DNA of 64,000 bases from Podocnemis expansa. Lineage: Eukaryota; Chordata; Testudines; Podocnemididae. A program made the translations under genes and the position numbers. The notes under the pieces were generated by a model. It saw only the letters and a program-made list of their open reading frames with translations, was not told where the DNA came from and did no database searches. Below are positions 1 to 10,306 of the stretch, piece by piece. Location of the stretch: contig ML682008.1 in NCBI GenBank assembly GCA_007922195.1, positions 7,903,143 to 7,967,142 of the forward strand. The letters are read 5' to 3'. Numbering within the stretch: the stretch's first letter is position 1; every line of letters begins with the position of its first letter.

Positions 1-1240
1 TAGTACTATTGGGCACTCCTGCAACCAGCATATGGCATCATTCGTCCTCGGCACCCAAGCCAGAAGAAGACTTTGTCTGGTCTATTGGCTCGATTTTATT
101 GGCCCAGCCTCTACCTGTTAAGTATGGCAGAGCACTTACGTTAAGGTCTTTGGACCACCTGGCTTCCCTTGGACGCCTGTCTTTAGTACTTTGTGACAAC
201 TCCTATTTGTCATAGGGTCCTCTACCTCTCCAGCTCTCACTGGTCAGCCCAGCTCAGGAACACTGAAAGAGAGTAAGACCTGGGTGTAGGCAAACACCCT
301 GCTGAGTTTGCTTGCTCAGCAGAACAATGGAAACAAGGCATAATCTCTGGCCCTACTCAGTTCCTTAAAGATTCATGCTCGCAGAGGTAAACAAGGTGAG
401 AGTTCAGGCAGTTTAGTGCTTTAGCACTACTTTGAGCACTGAAGTGCTAAATTGACTGAGGTGTAAATCTTTCACTGACAGGCTGCTTCATGCTGGTCCT
501 GTCAGCAGTGGCAAACAATGGGTTTATATATAAGTCTGTGTGCATGTATGTGTAAAGCCTTTCACCAAAAATCTACTCAATATTTTGCATGCATTTTTCT
601 AGAAATGCATGTGTAACTCTGTAAAGAGTTCTACTGCTGAGTTTGTGGGGGGACAGGAATTTGTGAAACTGTTGAGGAAAATATTGAAAGCATCTTTTAA
701 AACATTTTATAACTTCAAAGGTATTTAATGTTTATCTGTTTAAAATTAAAGAAAGAAAATGTTTTGTCACCAGATTAAGTACAAAATCTTTGACAGACAA
801 AAGTGAGTCATATGAAAAGATGGGAGTTGGGTGGGGTGCGGGATGAAATGAAGATGAGGTTTAGTATGGATGATCACAACTTTATCTGTGGAATATGAAA
901 GATACCCCCAATAAAAATAGTTTTCGGTGGATGTTTAAGACATTTACAATGTTTGAACATTTAAATATTTCCTTGCAGCACTGTGAACCCAAAAACAACA
1001 GTATTGTTCAAGTTCCTGAAAAGTGGAAAGGCAAACTTATTATAAAGCAAGCGAAAAAGACCAGCTTACTTTCACAGCTTGATCTGAATAAAATGTAAAT
1101 GAATTGAAAGGTGGGCGAAAAGTAAATTAGATGCTTTAAATGGTTTTTAAATTTCATTAATCTAAAATGGCATCATGTAACATGTCAATTTTTAAAATCG
1201 CATGTTTGATTATGATAATGCATCATTTACTAGCAAATAT
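1..1240. other. unique sequence, no gene seen
   Basis: AT-rich non-repetitive DNA. A short open frame at 895-1098 follows a pyrimidine-rich stretch ending in ag at about 979, but it is short, resembles no protein I know and has no convincing donor site. I see no promoter or exon. Confidence 0.5.
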
Positions 1241-1250
1241 AAGCCTGGAA

Positions 1251-1483
1251 AACAAAAAGGAGTTGTGTGGCACTTTAGGACTAACAGATTTATTTTTTGC
1301 ATGAGCTTTCGTGGGACAAGATCCCACTTCCTCAGATGCTTCGAAGATGGGTGAACTTACAGAAAGGAATGAAACTAAATGCAAGGTGGTGTAAAACATA
1401 AAAATTAAATCTGTTAGTCCTAAAGTGCCACACAACTCCTTGTTGTTTTTTTACTGGACTAGACTAACATGGCTATCCGTTTT
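1251..1483. mobile_element. foldback element FB1, short form
   Basis: First of about 13 copies of a foldback family in this window. The arms at 1257-1292 and 1406-1441 are a perfect 36-bp inverted repeat. Each arm holds the family core: tggcac, then ttta(a)ggactaacag, then atttattt. The inner flank 'gcatgagctttcgtggga' followed by 'cccacttcctcagatgctt' is also diagnostic. The outer right end reads 'ctagactaacatggct', the family terminus. It has no coding capacity, so it is a non-autonomous DNA element (MITE-like). The superfamily is not clear to me. Confidence 0.85.
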
Positions 1484-1597
1484 GAAATTGGAAAACAAAG
1501 GCACTGAAAAAGCTTCAGTGACAAGTATGTGCCATATATTGATGTCCAATCCAATGACAATCTAGTCTTACTTGCTGAGACAAGCCCATGAGTTCAG

Positions 1598-2022
1598 TTC
1601 CAAAGGCGTGGCCATGTTAGTCTAGCTCACCAAAACCGTCAAGGAGCCTTTGGCACTTTTAAAGACTAACAAATTTATTTATCTCATGAGCTTTCGCAGG
1701 AATGAGTCCAGGTTAACTTAGGTCAGACTAAAGCAATGCAGGTTCCACGAGCATGAGAAAGGATTAACCAATATGAATAAAGACATACATCCTTCTGTTT
1801 AATTTGGTATTCTTCAAAGAGTCCGGGCACAAGTGTGTTTTAGGTTATCAGAATTCCAGCCGCTGTAGTTGATACTCTGAGCCTGGCACTCTTCTATCTG
1901 GTGACAATAAACGAAGTCTTCAAAGTGTCTGACGAAGTGGGATTTTCTCCCATGAAATCTCATGCGATAAATAAATTTGTTAGTCTTTAAAAGTGCCACA
2001 GGACTCCTTGCTTGTTTTGCAG
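1598..2022. mobile_element. foldback element FB1, long loop
   Basis: The left arm begins 'ttccaaaggcgtggcc' and carries the actaacaaatttattt core near 1665-1682. The right arm is its complement at about 1930-2015, with 'aagtgggattttctccca' and 'agtgccacaggactcctt'. About 230 bp of unrelated sequence lies between the arms, so the arms may enclose an older insertion or be two half copies facing each other. Confidence 0.8.
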
Positions 2023-2029
2023 AAGTTTT

Positions 2030-2825
2030 TGGATTTTGTTTCCTTTAGAGTGTCAAAGTTCAAAGTTGTTTTGGGAAGGATAGTACAGGGGTGGTGTTTT
2101 TTTGTTTGTTTTGTTTGGTTGGGTTTTTTCTTGCATCACAATCCATTTGTGGATACACTGGAATGTAATTTAAAACTTGTATTCATATGGAAAAGGCTCC
2201 TGCATTTATTTATTTTAACAAATCTTGAAAAATGTATTTTGATAGCTTGTCTCTAAGGTCATTGTAGTTGGAAAGTTTTTGACCTCCACCTAGTTTTCCT
2301 TATCACACCTTAATCAACTCATGAGCTGCACAGATCATAAGAGCAACACAGGAAATGTATAATCTCACATTTAACCGGCAGGGACTGAAGAGAGAATGGA
2401 AAAAGGTCACATTTAAAACAAAAACCAATAGAAAGACTGTCAGGAGGGATGAATGAAATGCCTTTTGCAATATCTTTTATGTTCAAGATAGTTTATGCAA
2501 AAAAACCATATTATTTAGCCAGTTCTTCCTTCACTTCCAAAAATGTGAATATGCTTTCTGATGCAATTTTGGACTTGACTGTTTTTATTTACACAAAGAT
2601 TAACTCTTTAGAGGAAATTTTACCAAAGCAATTGATAATGGTATTTCTCTTGCTGTCAGTTCCATAAGGTTTGGAAAACTGCAGTTAAATAATACAAAAG
2701 TCACGCTAAAACACAGATGGGGAAAATGAGGAGTGTATGGGATTAGAGGAAAGAGGATTTGAGATAAATTGTTTAATTTAGCCCTTCTGTGCCAGAGAAT
2801 CTAAGAATCTGAAGCCAGAAAGTGA
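2030..2825. other. unique sequence, nothing recognised
   Basis: AT-rich DNA with a T-rich tract at 2096-2133. An open frame at 2449-2667 gives a low-complexity peptide with no recognisable domain and is treated as chance. Confidence 0.4.
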
Positions 2826-2879
2826 GTGGGGAGAATTTCATTATTACTGGGGTATTGTGTAGAGGGCCCATATTATCAA

Positions 2880-3050
2880 GTACTGTCTTGGATAGTTGCT
2901 TTCTTGGACAACAAAAGTGATATTAACCCAATTTTACAGATGGAGGGAAGTGAGAAACTAAGTCATTTTGTGCATAGAAAGTCTGTGGCAGGAGGGAATT
3001 GGACCTAGAGCTGCTTAGCCCATGTCTCGTGCATTAATCACAATTCTCTT
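2880..3050 (-). repeat. MIR-type SINE fragment
   Basis: 'attaacccaattttacagat' followed by 'gaaactaagtcattttg', 'aaagtctgtggcaggaggga' and 'ttggacctagagctgctt' follows the amniote MIR/CORE-SINE core in order. It is old, diverged and lacks clear ends. The assigned strand is tentative. Confidence 0.55.
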
Positions 3051-3724
3051 CTTCATAACAGGAGGGAAATTTAACAATGTGTAAGAGCTGATGAAGAATT
3101 CTGTCCTTTGGCAGAGAGATACATCACTTTCTGTAGAGAAAATTTTTTCGCCAATAATAATAATCCTGCAGGCTAATAGTAAGTCACCATTTAAGAAATA
3201 TTAGTGGGGAGGAAATCACCTGTCACAAGACTCAAAATTTAGAAAAGTAGTTTGAAATTTGGTTACCTTTTATTGAATTTCTGTTGGGAAGGGGAGGGAA
3301 GTAACTGCCCAGCTGTCAAGCCCATATATTTAAGCTTATTTTTATACGATAAAAGTGCCTACACTTATGTGCATAGCTTTACCCAAAAGAGTAAAATGAC
3401 CATTTTTTTGTTATAGAATCAGACTCTAATTAATGATAAATAGCAGTTGTGTCTTATTTGGGGAACACTATTCCTTCTGTATTGTTACTTATACTTGCAG
3501 AAAACCCCAGTGTAAAAAAACACTCTTCTGTTAATACTGTAGGAGCTGAAACCCTCCTTCCATGTGTGGCGTAATGGGAAGGAAGTTCCTGTGAGTTTAT
3601 CCCACTTGAGACCTTTCAAATAGCTGCCAGGGATCCAAAATTTCCCATTAGCAGAAAAGGCCACATGTCTGAACCCTGGGAGAGAACAAGCCAGCTGTAC
3701 AGAGGCCTCATACCTTTACACTGA
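3051..3724. other. unique sequence, nothing recognised
   Basis: No repeat family or open frame of note. The 3380-3560 part is AT-rich. Confidence 0.35.
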
Positions 3725-4010
3725 GGCTATGCCTATACTGATGACAGCAAAATCTCTGCCATCAGCCCGGTGTTCTGGGGGCACTTAGCAGTGAGTCTGA
3801 ACATGCTGCTGTGCTCCTGGAAGTCAGCGCCGGAAGTCCTGGCCCTCAGGAGACGTAGGGGAAAGCCAAGCACAAGGGCTTTGCAGCTGGCTTTCCCCAG
3901 TGTGTCCCGGCAGCTTGGGAATTTGCCAGCATTTTTGCAAGTCATTTTATGTGTTTTGTATAAATGCCAGTTGACTGCCGCTGAGAAGAGTCCAAAGTGT
4001 AGACGAGGAC
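3725..4010 (-). mobile_element. 280-bp MITE (family C), reverse copy
   Basis: The same sequence occurs forward at 40348-40634 and 63086-63373. Shared blocks, read in the reverse direction here, are the 'tgacagcaaaatctctgcc' end, 'ctcctggaagtcagc', 'ggggaaagcca', 'gctggctttcccc' and 'gccagttgactgcc'. The outer ends resemble 'cctatactg' and 'gtgtagac', a weak terminal inverted repeat. The 134-residue minus-strand open frame over it is non-functional shadow sequence. Confidence 0.75.
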
Positions 4011-4382
4011 TGAGAGTGCTTCCCTGGAATTGATCTGCATACCCTTCTGCTTCCTGATAACGCAACTCCATTGAAACTGTGCTATTTAGCCTGCACCTCT
4101 CCTCTAACTGCCTTAAAGGGAGAGTCCCCACTGTCAATGTGTGTTGTGGAAAGACAATATATTCTCAGGCTTCATTACGCTTCCACCTTGATCTTTGCAG
4201 GTCCAGCTTGGGGACAGCATGCACCTCACTTGGCACCATCAACTTGTCCCCTAAACTACACATTATTCATTCCCGGACATCATTAGACCCAACCCTCCCT
4301 CTCTGCATGTACACTTCACTGCTGGAAAGCAGGAGGAGGGAAGAACTCTTATGCAGACCAAAGGACGCTACCAGGCTTCACA

Positions 4383-4470
4383 AAGACATCTGACAAAGTG
4401 GGAGGCAGCCCACAAAAGCTTATGGCCAAAGAAATTTGTTAGTCTTTAAGGTGCTACAGGACCGTCAAGG
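4383..4470 (-). mobile_element. FB1 half copy
   Basis: Right arm only: 'catctgacaaagtggga', 'agcttatgg', 'aaatttgttagtctttaagg', 'tgctacaggac'. No partner arm is present within 100 bp. Confidence 0.7.
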
Positions 4471-4568
4471 TTTGTACAATTACCCTCCACCCTAGCCCCA
4501 CTCCACCCCCATTCTTGAATATCAGAATAATCTAGATAAGCCCTAACTGTTTTGGCAGGATAAGTCAA

Positions 4569-4880
4569 ATACATTGGAATTCATATGCAGGTTTGACACC
4601 GTTGCTTTAGGGTTAAATAGGGAGTACGGATTTTTTCTTATTACAACAGATGATTTGACCTCACCTTCCTCTATTCTCCCAAGTGTTTGAATCAACACAA
4701 TTGCTTTGACTTGTTTTAACAGTTTGACCTGTTCCTCTGACTTATACTTCCCTGCATTTATTTTCCTCCCATTCTGTAAATTCCCCATCTTCAAGCACCT
4801 GACAAAGTGGGATTTTCTCCCACATAAGCTCATGCAATAAATTAATTTGTTATCCTTTTATAGTGCCACAGGGCTCCTTT
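4569..4880 (-). mobile_element. FB1 full-length form
   Basis: One of three copies that join an FB1 arm to a shared inner segment; the others are 20968-21322 and 24791-25130. Shared inner blocks are 'gaattcatatgcag', 'agggttaaatagggagta', 'gatttgacctca' and 'ttccctgcatttattttcct'. The arm follows from about 4790, with 'gacaaagtgggattttctcc'. These copies probably represent the parental element from which the short foldbacks derive. Confidence 0.75.
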
Positions 4881-7050
4881 TTTTTAAAAAAAAAATATAT
4901 ATACAATTATCTAAATCATTGTATCTGTTAAAAATTACTATTCCATACAGATTCATAATTGCTAGAAATATCTTTTAAAACAGAATCTATAGACTGACAT
5001 TTAACAGATGGGATATTTAGCATAATAGTTTCCTGCATTTAATGTTAGCCTCATTTTAAGTAATTCTGGAAACCTTAAATAATTCTGATGAACAGGGCTA
5101 AATTAATCTGGGGAGTTCCTTTCTATATCTCCTACAAGTATTTCATAAAATTAAAACAGACACAAATTTTGCATGTGTGTGTGTTTTCTGGTGAATCTTA
5201 AGTTATTTATAAATTGAATCTTTATCATCAGAAGCTCAAGTCTGCCCTCCCCATATTAAGAGGGTGACCGCATTTTTCTAAATGAAAAAAAAATGAGGAC
5301 ACTTTTTGTAGGGCAGAAGCTTCAGCAAAGGTATGTTTAGAATGACTTTGGAAGCTCAAGGTTGGCCAAAAGGATGATAGGCCTTTAAATCTCCATTATC
5401 AGCTATCTACCTCCTTCCCCTTACAACCAAAAAGCAATATAGTGCTGGAGCAGGAGGAAAAAAGTATTCACCAAGTCCCTTTTACTGCCTTCTCCCTGTG
5501 TGAGCCCATTTATGGCCTGATTTCACAGGATATGAACACCTGCAGCTCCCACTGAAGTCTTTGAAATTACAGGACATTGATGTAATATTTTCTGCCCTAT
5601 TTGTGTTGATCCCTCAGCTTCTAGTGCTTTTTAAATCAGGCATGCTCCAAATTCCATATCATTATCAGCTTTTCGCTGTCATTTTAGTTTTTATTATCAG
5701 TTTTCTATGCTGCTTTTTTTTATCACTTTCCTTCTCCTTACTTTGGCCCCAATCCCGCAATCTGACCCGAAAGAGACGATCACTGTCCTCACATTGAATC
5801 CCACTGAAATCCATATGGAACCCAGCTTGCAGCATCAAGGTCTTTGTCCTCTGCTTATCCTTCCATTCTTCCCTTTCAAAAGGATCCATTCACTTTACCC
5901 ACATGCTACTGCAATAGTTTGTCCAAAAAAAAAGAAAACCACCAAACTACCTAACAGACTTTAATGAAAAATTTAATCGAAAAATGTGTCATTTTTCACT
6001 GAAATTTAAAAAACATTTTACAAGTTCGAAACTGCAGGCAATGCAATCTCCACACATCTTACATCCCATCCATCATTTATCCTGCATCCAATTCACACGC
6101 ACTTGCATTCAGATATTCTGTACGCCACCTTTCTGCATATAACACATCCCTGCAGATAGGGTGCAAAGAGATCTCAATTCTCTTTGTCTTTGATGGGATA
6201 CGTTCCCCCAATGTTCCAGCCAAAGTATGGTTTTCCCTGCCCCCGTCTTTCTCTAGGAGGGAAACCCATCTCTTTAGGAAGTGAGATTTTTCTATATTTG
6301 TCTGTAAAACACATAGATGGGTGCTATCCCATACATTTCAGGTTAGGAAATTCTACATTAGGTACATCTGAGTGCTGGGGCAGTGTGGAGCAGCGGGTGA
6401 TAGAGCAGCTGGATTTGGGGGCCAGGGTAACTCGGCACTGAACAGCTGACACACTTGGAATGAGGCAGCAGCAGGCAGCCTGGAGATCCAGAGAGTTGGT
6501 GCCAAGGAGCCTGATGGTTGAGGGCAGGTGGATATTATTGAGTGCAGGGGCTGTTTTCTGTTCTCTACCTTTCTGGGTCCACCAACTGTTCACTAACTTA
6601 CCCTGCTTATGTTCCTTACTCTTCTCAAACTTGCAGTCTACTCCCTTGTTCTTTTCACCGGGCATACTCCACATCAACTTTCATGATGGGGACTCCTTTT
6701 CTCATGTAGTCAGGATAAGAAACATTAGTAAGCTTGTCCTGGGGCAATAGTACCCCACAAGCTTAAAGTCTGGGGGCCACTAAATCTGGAGCCACTTCAG
6801 AGTTCTTTGTACATTTACAGTATGTGTGTAGCTGGACATCCTGACAGGGCCTCAAAATTCACAGCTGGCTTTTCTTGCCAACATTTGAAGCTTGCTCAAA
6901 CCAAGAATGTTCAATTTCATGGCCCAATCTTCCAAATCCATCCACTGATACTACAAAGCAGCCAATTAACTATTTTCAATTATTTTAGGTGGATTTATAG
7001 GACCCTCAGTAACAGAGTATCTGAGCACCTCACAATTTTTAATATAGTCC
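4881..7050. other. unique sequence with a possible MIR head
   Basis: Mostly unrecognised AT-rich DNA. 'agggtgaccgcattttt' at 5271 resembles a hAT terminus but has no visible partner. About 6375-6440 ('gtggagcagcgggtgatag' onward) resembles the tRNA-derived head of MIR. Several overlapping open frames at 5560-5960 and 6180-6750 are short, conflict with one another and show no domain. Confidence 0.4.
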
Positions 7051-7150
7051 AGAAAGGTAGCCATGTTAGTCTGGTCAGGCAAAACAAACAAGGAGTCCTG
7101 TGGCACTTTGGAAGACTAACAAATTTATTTATTGCATGAGCTTTCATGGG
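7051..7150 (+). mobile_element. FB1 left arm, joined to a CR1 tail
   Basis: 'agaaaggtagccatgttag' and 'ggagtcctgtggcact' run through 'actaacaaatttatttattg' to 'gagctttcatggg'. There FB1 stops exactly and a CR1 3-prime tail begins. Confidence 0.8.
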
Positions 7151-7201
7151 ATTGGACTAGATGACCTATGAGGTCCCTTCCAACCATATGATTCTATGAT
7201 T
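7151..7201 (+). mobile_element. CR1 LINE 3-prime tail
   Basis: 'attggactagatgacctatg' followed by 'aggtcccttccaacc' and a short tattctatgat-like 3-prime repeat. This is the well-known 3-prime end of amniote CR1. CR1 copies are usually truncated at their 5-prime end, which fits this 50-bp stub. Confidence 0.8.
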
Positions 7202-7320
7202 TTCTCCACTTCTTCATTTTCTTTATTGTTGTTTGTAGCTGGCACACTAGACTATACCACACATAGACCAGCTGCTTGGCCTGAACAGCAGCCACATTCC
7301 TTGCCCTGGAGAGCACAGGA

Positions 7321-7670
7321 CAGCGGTCTGCAACCTGCAGCTCTGGAGCCACATGTGGTCTTTGGCTGCCTACCCCCCCCCCAAACCCCTCTGCAGCCCT
7401 GGGCTCCAGGCTCCCTCCTGCCCCCAGGGGACCTTGCAGGCAGCCAGTACCAGGCTCCAGGCTCCCCTTGCTGCTGCGGGACTCTGTAGGAGGCCTGCGC
7501 CTGGTTCTGGGATCTCTCTCTTCCACTAGGGGACCCTATGGCAGGTGCCCTGTTCCAGCTCCTATCTCTGCCCCTCCAACCAGGAAGGTAAACCCATTGC
7601 AGGTCTCAAAACACTTGGTTATTGAAGGATTTTTTAAATTGGCTCTTATCTTTTGGGTTGCTGACCCCTG
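7321..7670. mobile_element. hAT-type element, non-autonomous
   Basis: Ends are 'cagcggtctgcaacc' and 'gggttgctgacccctg'. The flanks gcacagga (7313-7320) and gcctagga (7671-7678) agree at 6 of 8 positions, as an aged hAT target duplication would. The GC-rich interior yields misleading open frames on both strands. Confidence 0.7.
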
Positions 7671-8250
7671 GCCTAGGATGTAACTATTGTTTAAAGTAAG
7701 CCAGAACACACCAGAACACCATTCTGGAGCCCACGATTTTAGGGGCCAGCATTCCAGCATCCCTAAAAATAAACTAATGGGGGCAAAACTTTCCAGTGCA
7801 TTCCACCTACTACCCCACCAGGCATGGCTGGCAGCCACAGCCCCTACTGCATCTTCTGGCCTCCAGGGAGCTTCCCCCAGGCCGGACCTGGGAGTTTTTA
7901 AATCTACCGCCCTGAGCCTGCTCTGACCATGCTGGGGGGCAGGCATTTGGAGACTGATGGTGGGAAATAGCTGAGAAGCAGAGTTGGGAGTTTGTGCCCA
8001 GCTACAGGGGAAGCAGATGCGGAAACCTGCAAATGCCTACCTGGGCTGGGGCCTGCACATGGATGAAGGTGGCCTGGACAATATGGGAAGGGGGCCCGGA
8101 GACCTAGAAGTGTTCTGGGGCCCATCAAATTGTACTTTAACCACTGGATGTAACCTGGGGAACAAGGGACAGTGAGTTGTGGACAAAGAAAGCACAAGGG
8201 AGTGGAGGCATTAGGAAGATCCCAGGCTGCCCTTGCTTAAGGCCGTGATG
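7671..8250. other. GC-rich unassigned sequence
   Basis: A short piece at about 7688-7725 ('ttaaagtaagccagaacac') matches part of MITE B. The rest is not recognised. The open frames here (7536-7946 minus and 7904-8197 minus) have no domain. Confidence 0.35.
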
Positions 8251-8377
8251 CAGTATTCTCCCCAGGACTTGAAGTTAGGGGGTGTGGGGGTGGTACTGAG
8301 GGTGCTCACTAAATTGGTATAACACTGTTACTAGCTGACAACTGCAGGGGTGTTGGGAAATTCAGAGGGGTTGTAGG
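8251..8377 (+). repeat. satellite-like repeat SAT1, copy 1
   Basis: Starts 'cagtattctccccaggactt' and carries the unit 'gctcactaaattggtata', 'actgttactagctgac' and 'gtgttgggaaattcag'. The same order appears at 10907-11070 and 13308-13450, and tandemly in reverse at 12469-12962. This copy continues at 9658-9682 and after 9985, being split by two hAT insertions. Confidence 0.8.
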
Positions 8378-8814
8378 CAATGTTCCCTCTAAACTGCACT
8401 CATGCGCATGCCGCAACCCCAACTCCCCCGCGTACTCCTCGCTGCCAGTGGCGCGGGGCCTCAGCTGTGGCTCCTTTCGGCCAGAACACACATTCTTCCA
8501 GATGGCAGGGACCTGTTCTGTGGAGTTTAAAATCTCCCCTGAGCATGCTCAGGGCAGGAGATTTTAAAATTCCCAGCACAGCTTCCTGCTGCCTGGAAGA
8601 ATGGCAGCATTGAGGCACATGATGCAGGTGGGGCAGTGACCTGAGGAAGTTGCAGATCCTGGGCAAGGGGTACCCAGGGGACTTGGGGCAGTTGGTTATT
8701 TGCCTTTTTACTTTCATGTCCTCCAGGCATTCTAAAAATAGGTGACCCCCTCCCCCGGCATGTTACTTTTTAAGAGTAGAATGGTTTTTTTTAAAAAAAA
8801 CAAAACCCCAAAAC

Positions 8815-8889
8815 ACGCCTAACACAGGACTTGAACCCATGAGCCTGAGGCAAAGTCTCCTGTAGACAGCAAACAATGGGGAATGGAAC
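8815..8889 (-). pseudogene. tRNA-like sequence, left arm
   Basis: On the minus strand a box-B-like 'gggttcaagtcctg' follows an anticodon-arm-like 'ggagactttgcctc'. No acceptor stem can be paired confidently. Most likely a fossil of a tRNA or of a tRNA-derived SINE head. Confidence 0.45.
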
Positions 8890-8929
8890 ATACAGTTCCC
8901 CTGATTCCCAGACACCTTTTGCAGCCGTG

Positions 8930-9003
8930 GGCTCTGTGGTTTGGTTGCTAGCATAACAGACTTCAAATTTGTAGATCATGGGTTTGAGTCCTGCCTTGGA
9001 TAG
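8930..9003 (+). pseudogene. tRNA-like sequence, right arm
   Basis: 'ggctctgtggtttggttg' resembles a box A region. 'acaga-cttcaaa-tttgt' can form a 5-bp anticodon stem with a 7-base loop, placing TCA at the anticodon. 'gggtttgagtcctgc' is a near-consensus box B and T arm. The 3-prime 'cttggat' does not pair with the 5-prime end, so the acceptor stem is broken. The TCA would read UGA, but this looks like decay rather than a selenocysteine tRNA, which has a longer variable arm. Confidence 0.5.
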
Positions 9004-9494
9004 GCTTTTTTTTTTTTTTTTGGACTGTTGCTCCTTACAAAAGGGCTACAGGGGAGGGGGGAACCCTAATAAAATGAAGGAAAATAAAGTAGACTGTGAA
9101 TAAAAGTACTAATAGGGGCCAGTTAAGGAAAACAAATAAAGGGGCACATTTGAATTGGTTAGAAACAATATAGGACCTTTTTAGTTTTTTTCTTAAATTG
9201 CAAAACAGGCTGCTGTGGAAAATGAAAAAGCAGCAAGTCAATTTTTTTAACTTTTTAGGTTTTTTTCAAGTTTATATTTGCAAATTTAGTTTTTTTTAAA
9301 ACTTTTTTAGTCTCATGAACATTAATGAAGGGGTCATGAAAAATTTTCATTTACTGAAAAAAATCAGTTTTCAGTAAAGTAAGACATTTTGGTTTTTTTT
9401 TATTTTAAAATAATTTAAAATACACAGGACTTTGTGTTTTAATGCTGAATTCATTATCATTACCATTTTCTATGACACAATACAGTAACGACAG

Positions 9495-9649
9495 CAGTGT
9501 TTCCTCTAAGCCGATGATGCAGCTGAGCAAGTTATGGATATGCTTTGGGGGCCAGCAGGCACTGGCAAAGGGCCCGATGTAGGTCTGGGAACTTGCTCAC
9601 CTGCATCCATAAGTTGCTCAGCTGCATCATCACCTTAGGGGGAACATTG
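9495..9649. repeat. small foldback inside the hAT
   Basis: 'cagtgtttcctctaag' at the left and 'cttagggggaacattg' at the right flank a perfect 18-bp inverted repeat at 9513-9530 and 9614-9631. It could stand alone as a 155-bp element. Its left flank (aacgacag) does not match the right flank, so it did not insert as an independent unit at its present ends. Confidence 0.7.
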
Positions 9650-9682
9650 GTTGTAGGGGGCAGAAGTGTGTGGGGTGTTAGG

Positions 9683-9984
9683 CAGAGCCGCCTCTACTGT
9701 GAGGCAAGAGACAGACATGGCTTCAGGTGACAGCTCTTAGGGGCGCCTAGCCCCCTGAAGATCAGGCTGGCTCCTGCCTCTTCAACTCTTTCGTAGCAGC
9801 TCAGGCACTCTTAGTCAACCTGCAGCTTAAGTCAAGTAGGCAGAGTGCACTTTAAATCCCTCTGCAGGCAGACGCCGGAGATTTATGCACTTTGGAAAAC
9901 TGTTTTCAACCTCCATGAATGAAATGGAGGGGTTGCCAAATCATAATTTGGATTGGGGCGCCACAACCCCTTGAGCTGGCCCTG
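9683..9984. mobile_element. hAT-type element, 302 bp
   Basis: Begins 'cagagccgcctc' and ends 'gagctggccctg'. A perfect 8-bp target duplication, gtgttagg, lies at 9675-9682 and 9985-9992. It sits in the same SAT1 copy as the 8378-9649 element. Confidence 0.85.
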
Positions 9985-10030
9985 GTGTTAGGGAAATCAC
10001 TACTGTGATGTATGTAGATCCTGCAGGGGT

Positions 10031-10306
10031 AGGGTTACCAGATACCAGAGCATGGAAAGGAAGACAGGGTAGTACAAAAAGGAGGACATTGGAGGACACG
10101 TGGAGAAAATGTAATATTAAGGTAATATTCTTCAGTTTTTAGGGAGCCCTGGAATGCTTCCCCCCTTAAAACAGGGTGTTCAGGGCATTGCAGCATATTT
10201 AAACCTCTGTAATAAAAAGCCAGACAAAATCATGTATTTTTAAAATGCTTGCTGTACGGAGGACAGCACGTGAAGGTAAAAAGGAGCACATGTCTTCCTT
10301 TTGCCT
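10031..10306 (+). mobile_element. MITE B, copy 1 (right end missing)
   Basis: Starts 'agggttaccagatacc' and continues with 'ggaggacattggaggaca', 'gagaaaatgtaatatta' and 'aagccagacaaaatcatgta'. The expected right terminus 'catctggtaaccct' is absent; the next copy starts directly after 'ttttgcct'. Confidence 0.8.

Larger units (their letters stand above)
8790..9022. repeat. inverted pair of tRNA-like sequences
   Basis: The left half read on the minus strand and the right half read on the plus strand align: both contain catgggtt-(t/c)-(g/a)-agtcctg, preceded by (a/g)gactt and followed by taggc. A poly-A-rich run borders the left side and a poly-T run the right. The centre holds gggaa...ttccc. 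The whole could fold into a long hairpin. Confidence 0.7.
8378..9649. mobile_element. hAT-type element, 1.27 kb composite
   Basis: Ends 'caatgttccctctaa' and 'cttagggggaacattg' are inverted copies. A perfect 8-bp target duplication, gttgtagg, lies at 8370-8377 and 9650-9657. Rejoining the flanks restores the SAT1 sequence seen uninterrupted near 11020. Inside are a foldback of tRNA-like sequences (8790-9022), a T-rich stretch, and a second complete small foldback with the same kind of ends (9495-9649). No transposase is visible. Confidence 0.85.

Noticed and set aside
895..1098. Possible exon after a tttccttgcag acceptor
   Set aside because: A single acceptor-like site is weak; no donor, no known protein similarity.
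3733..4137. 134-codon minus frame
   Set aside because: Covers the reverse copy of MITE family C, whose other copies do not keep the frame open.
8930..9003. Selenocysteine tRNA
   Set aside because: TCA sits at the anticodon position, but the acceptor stem does not pair and there is no long variable arm; more likely a decayed tRNA-like sequence.
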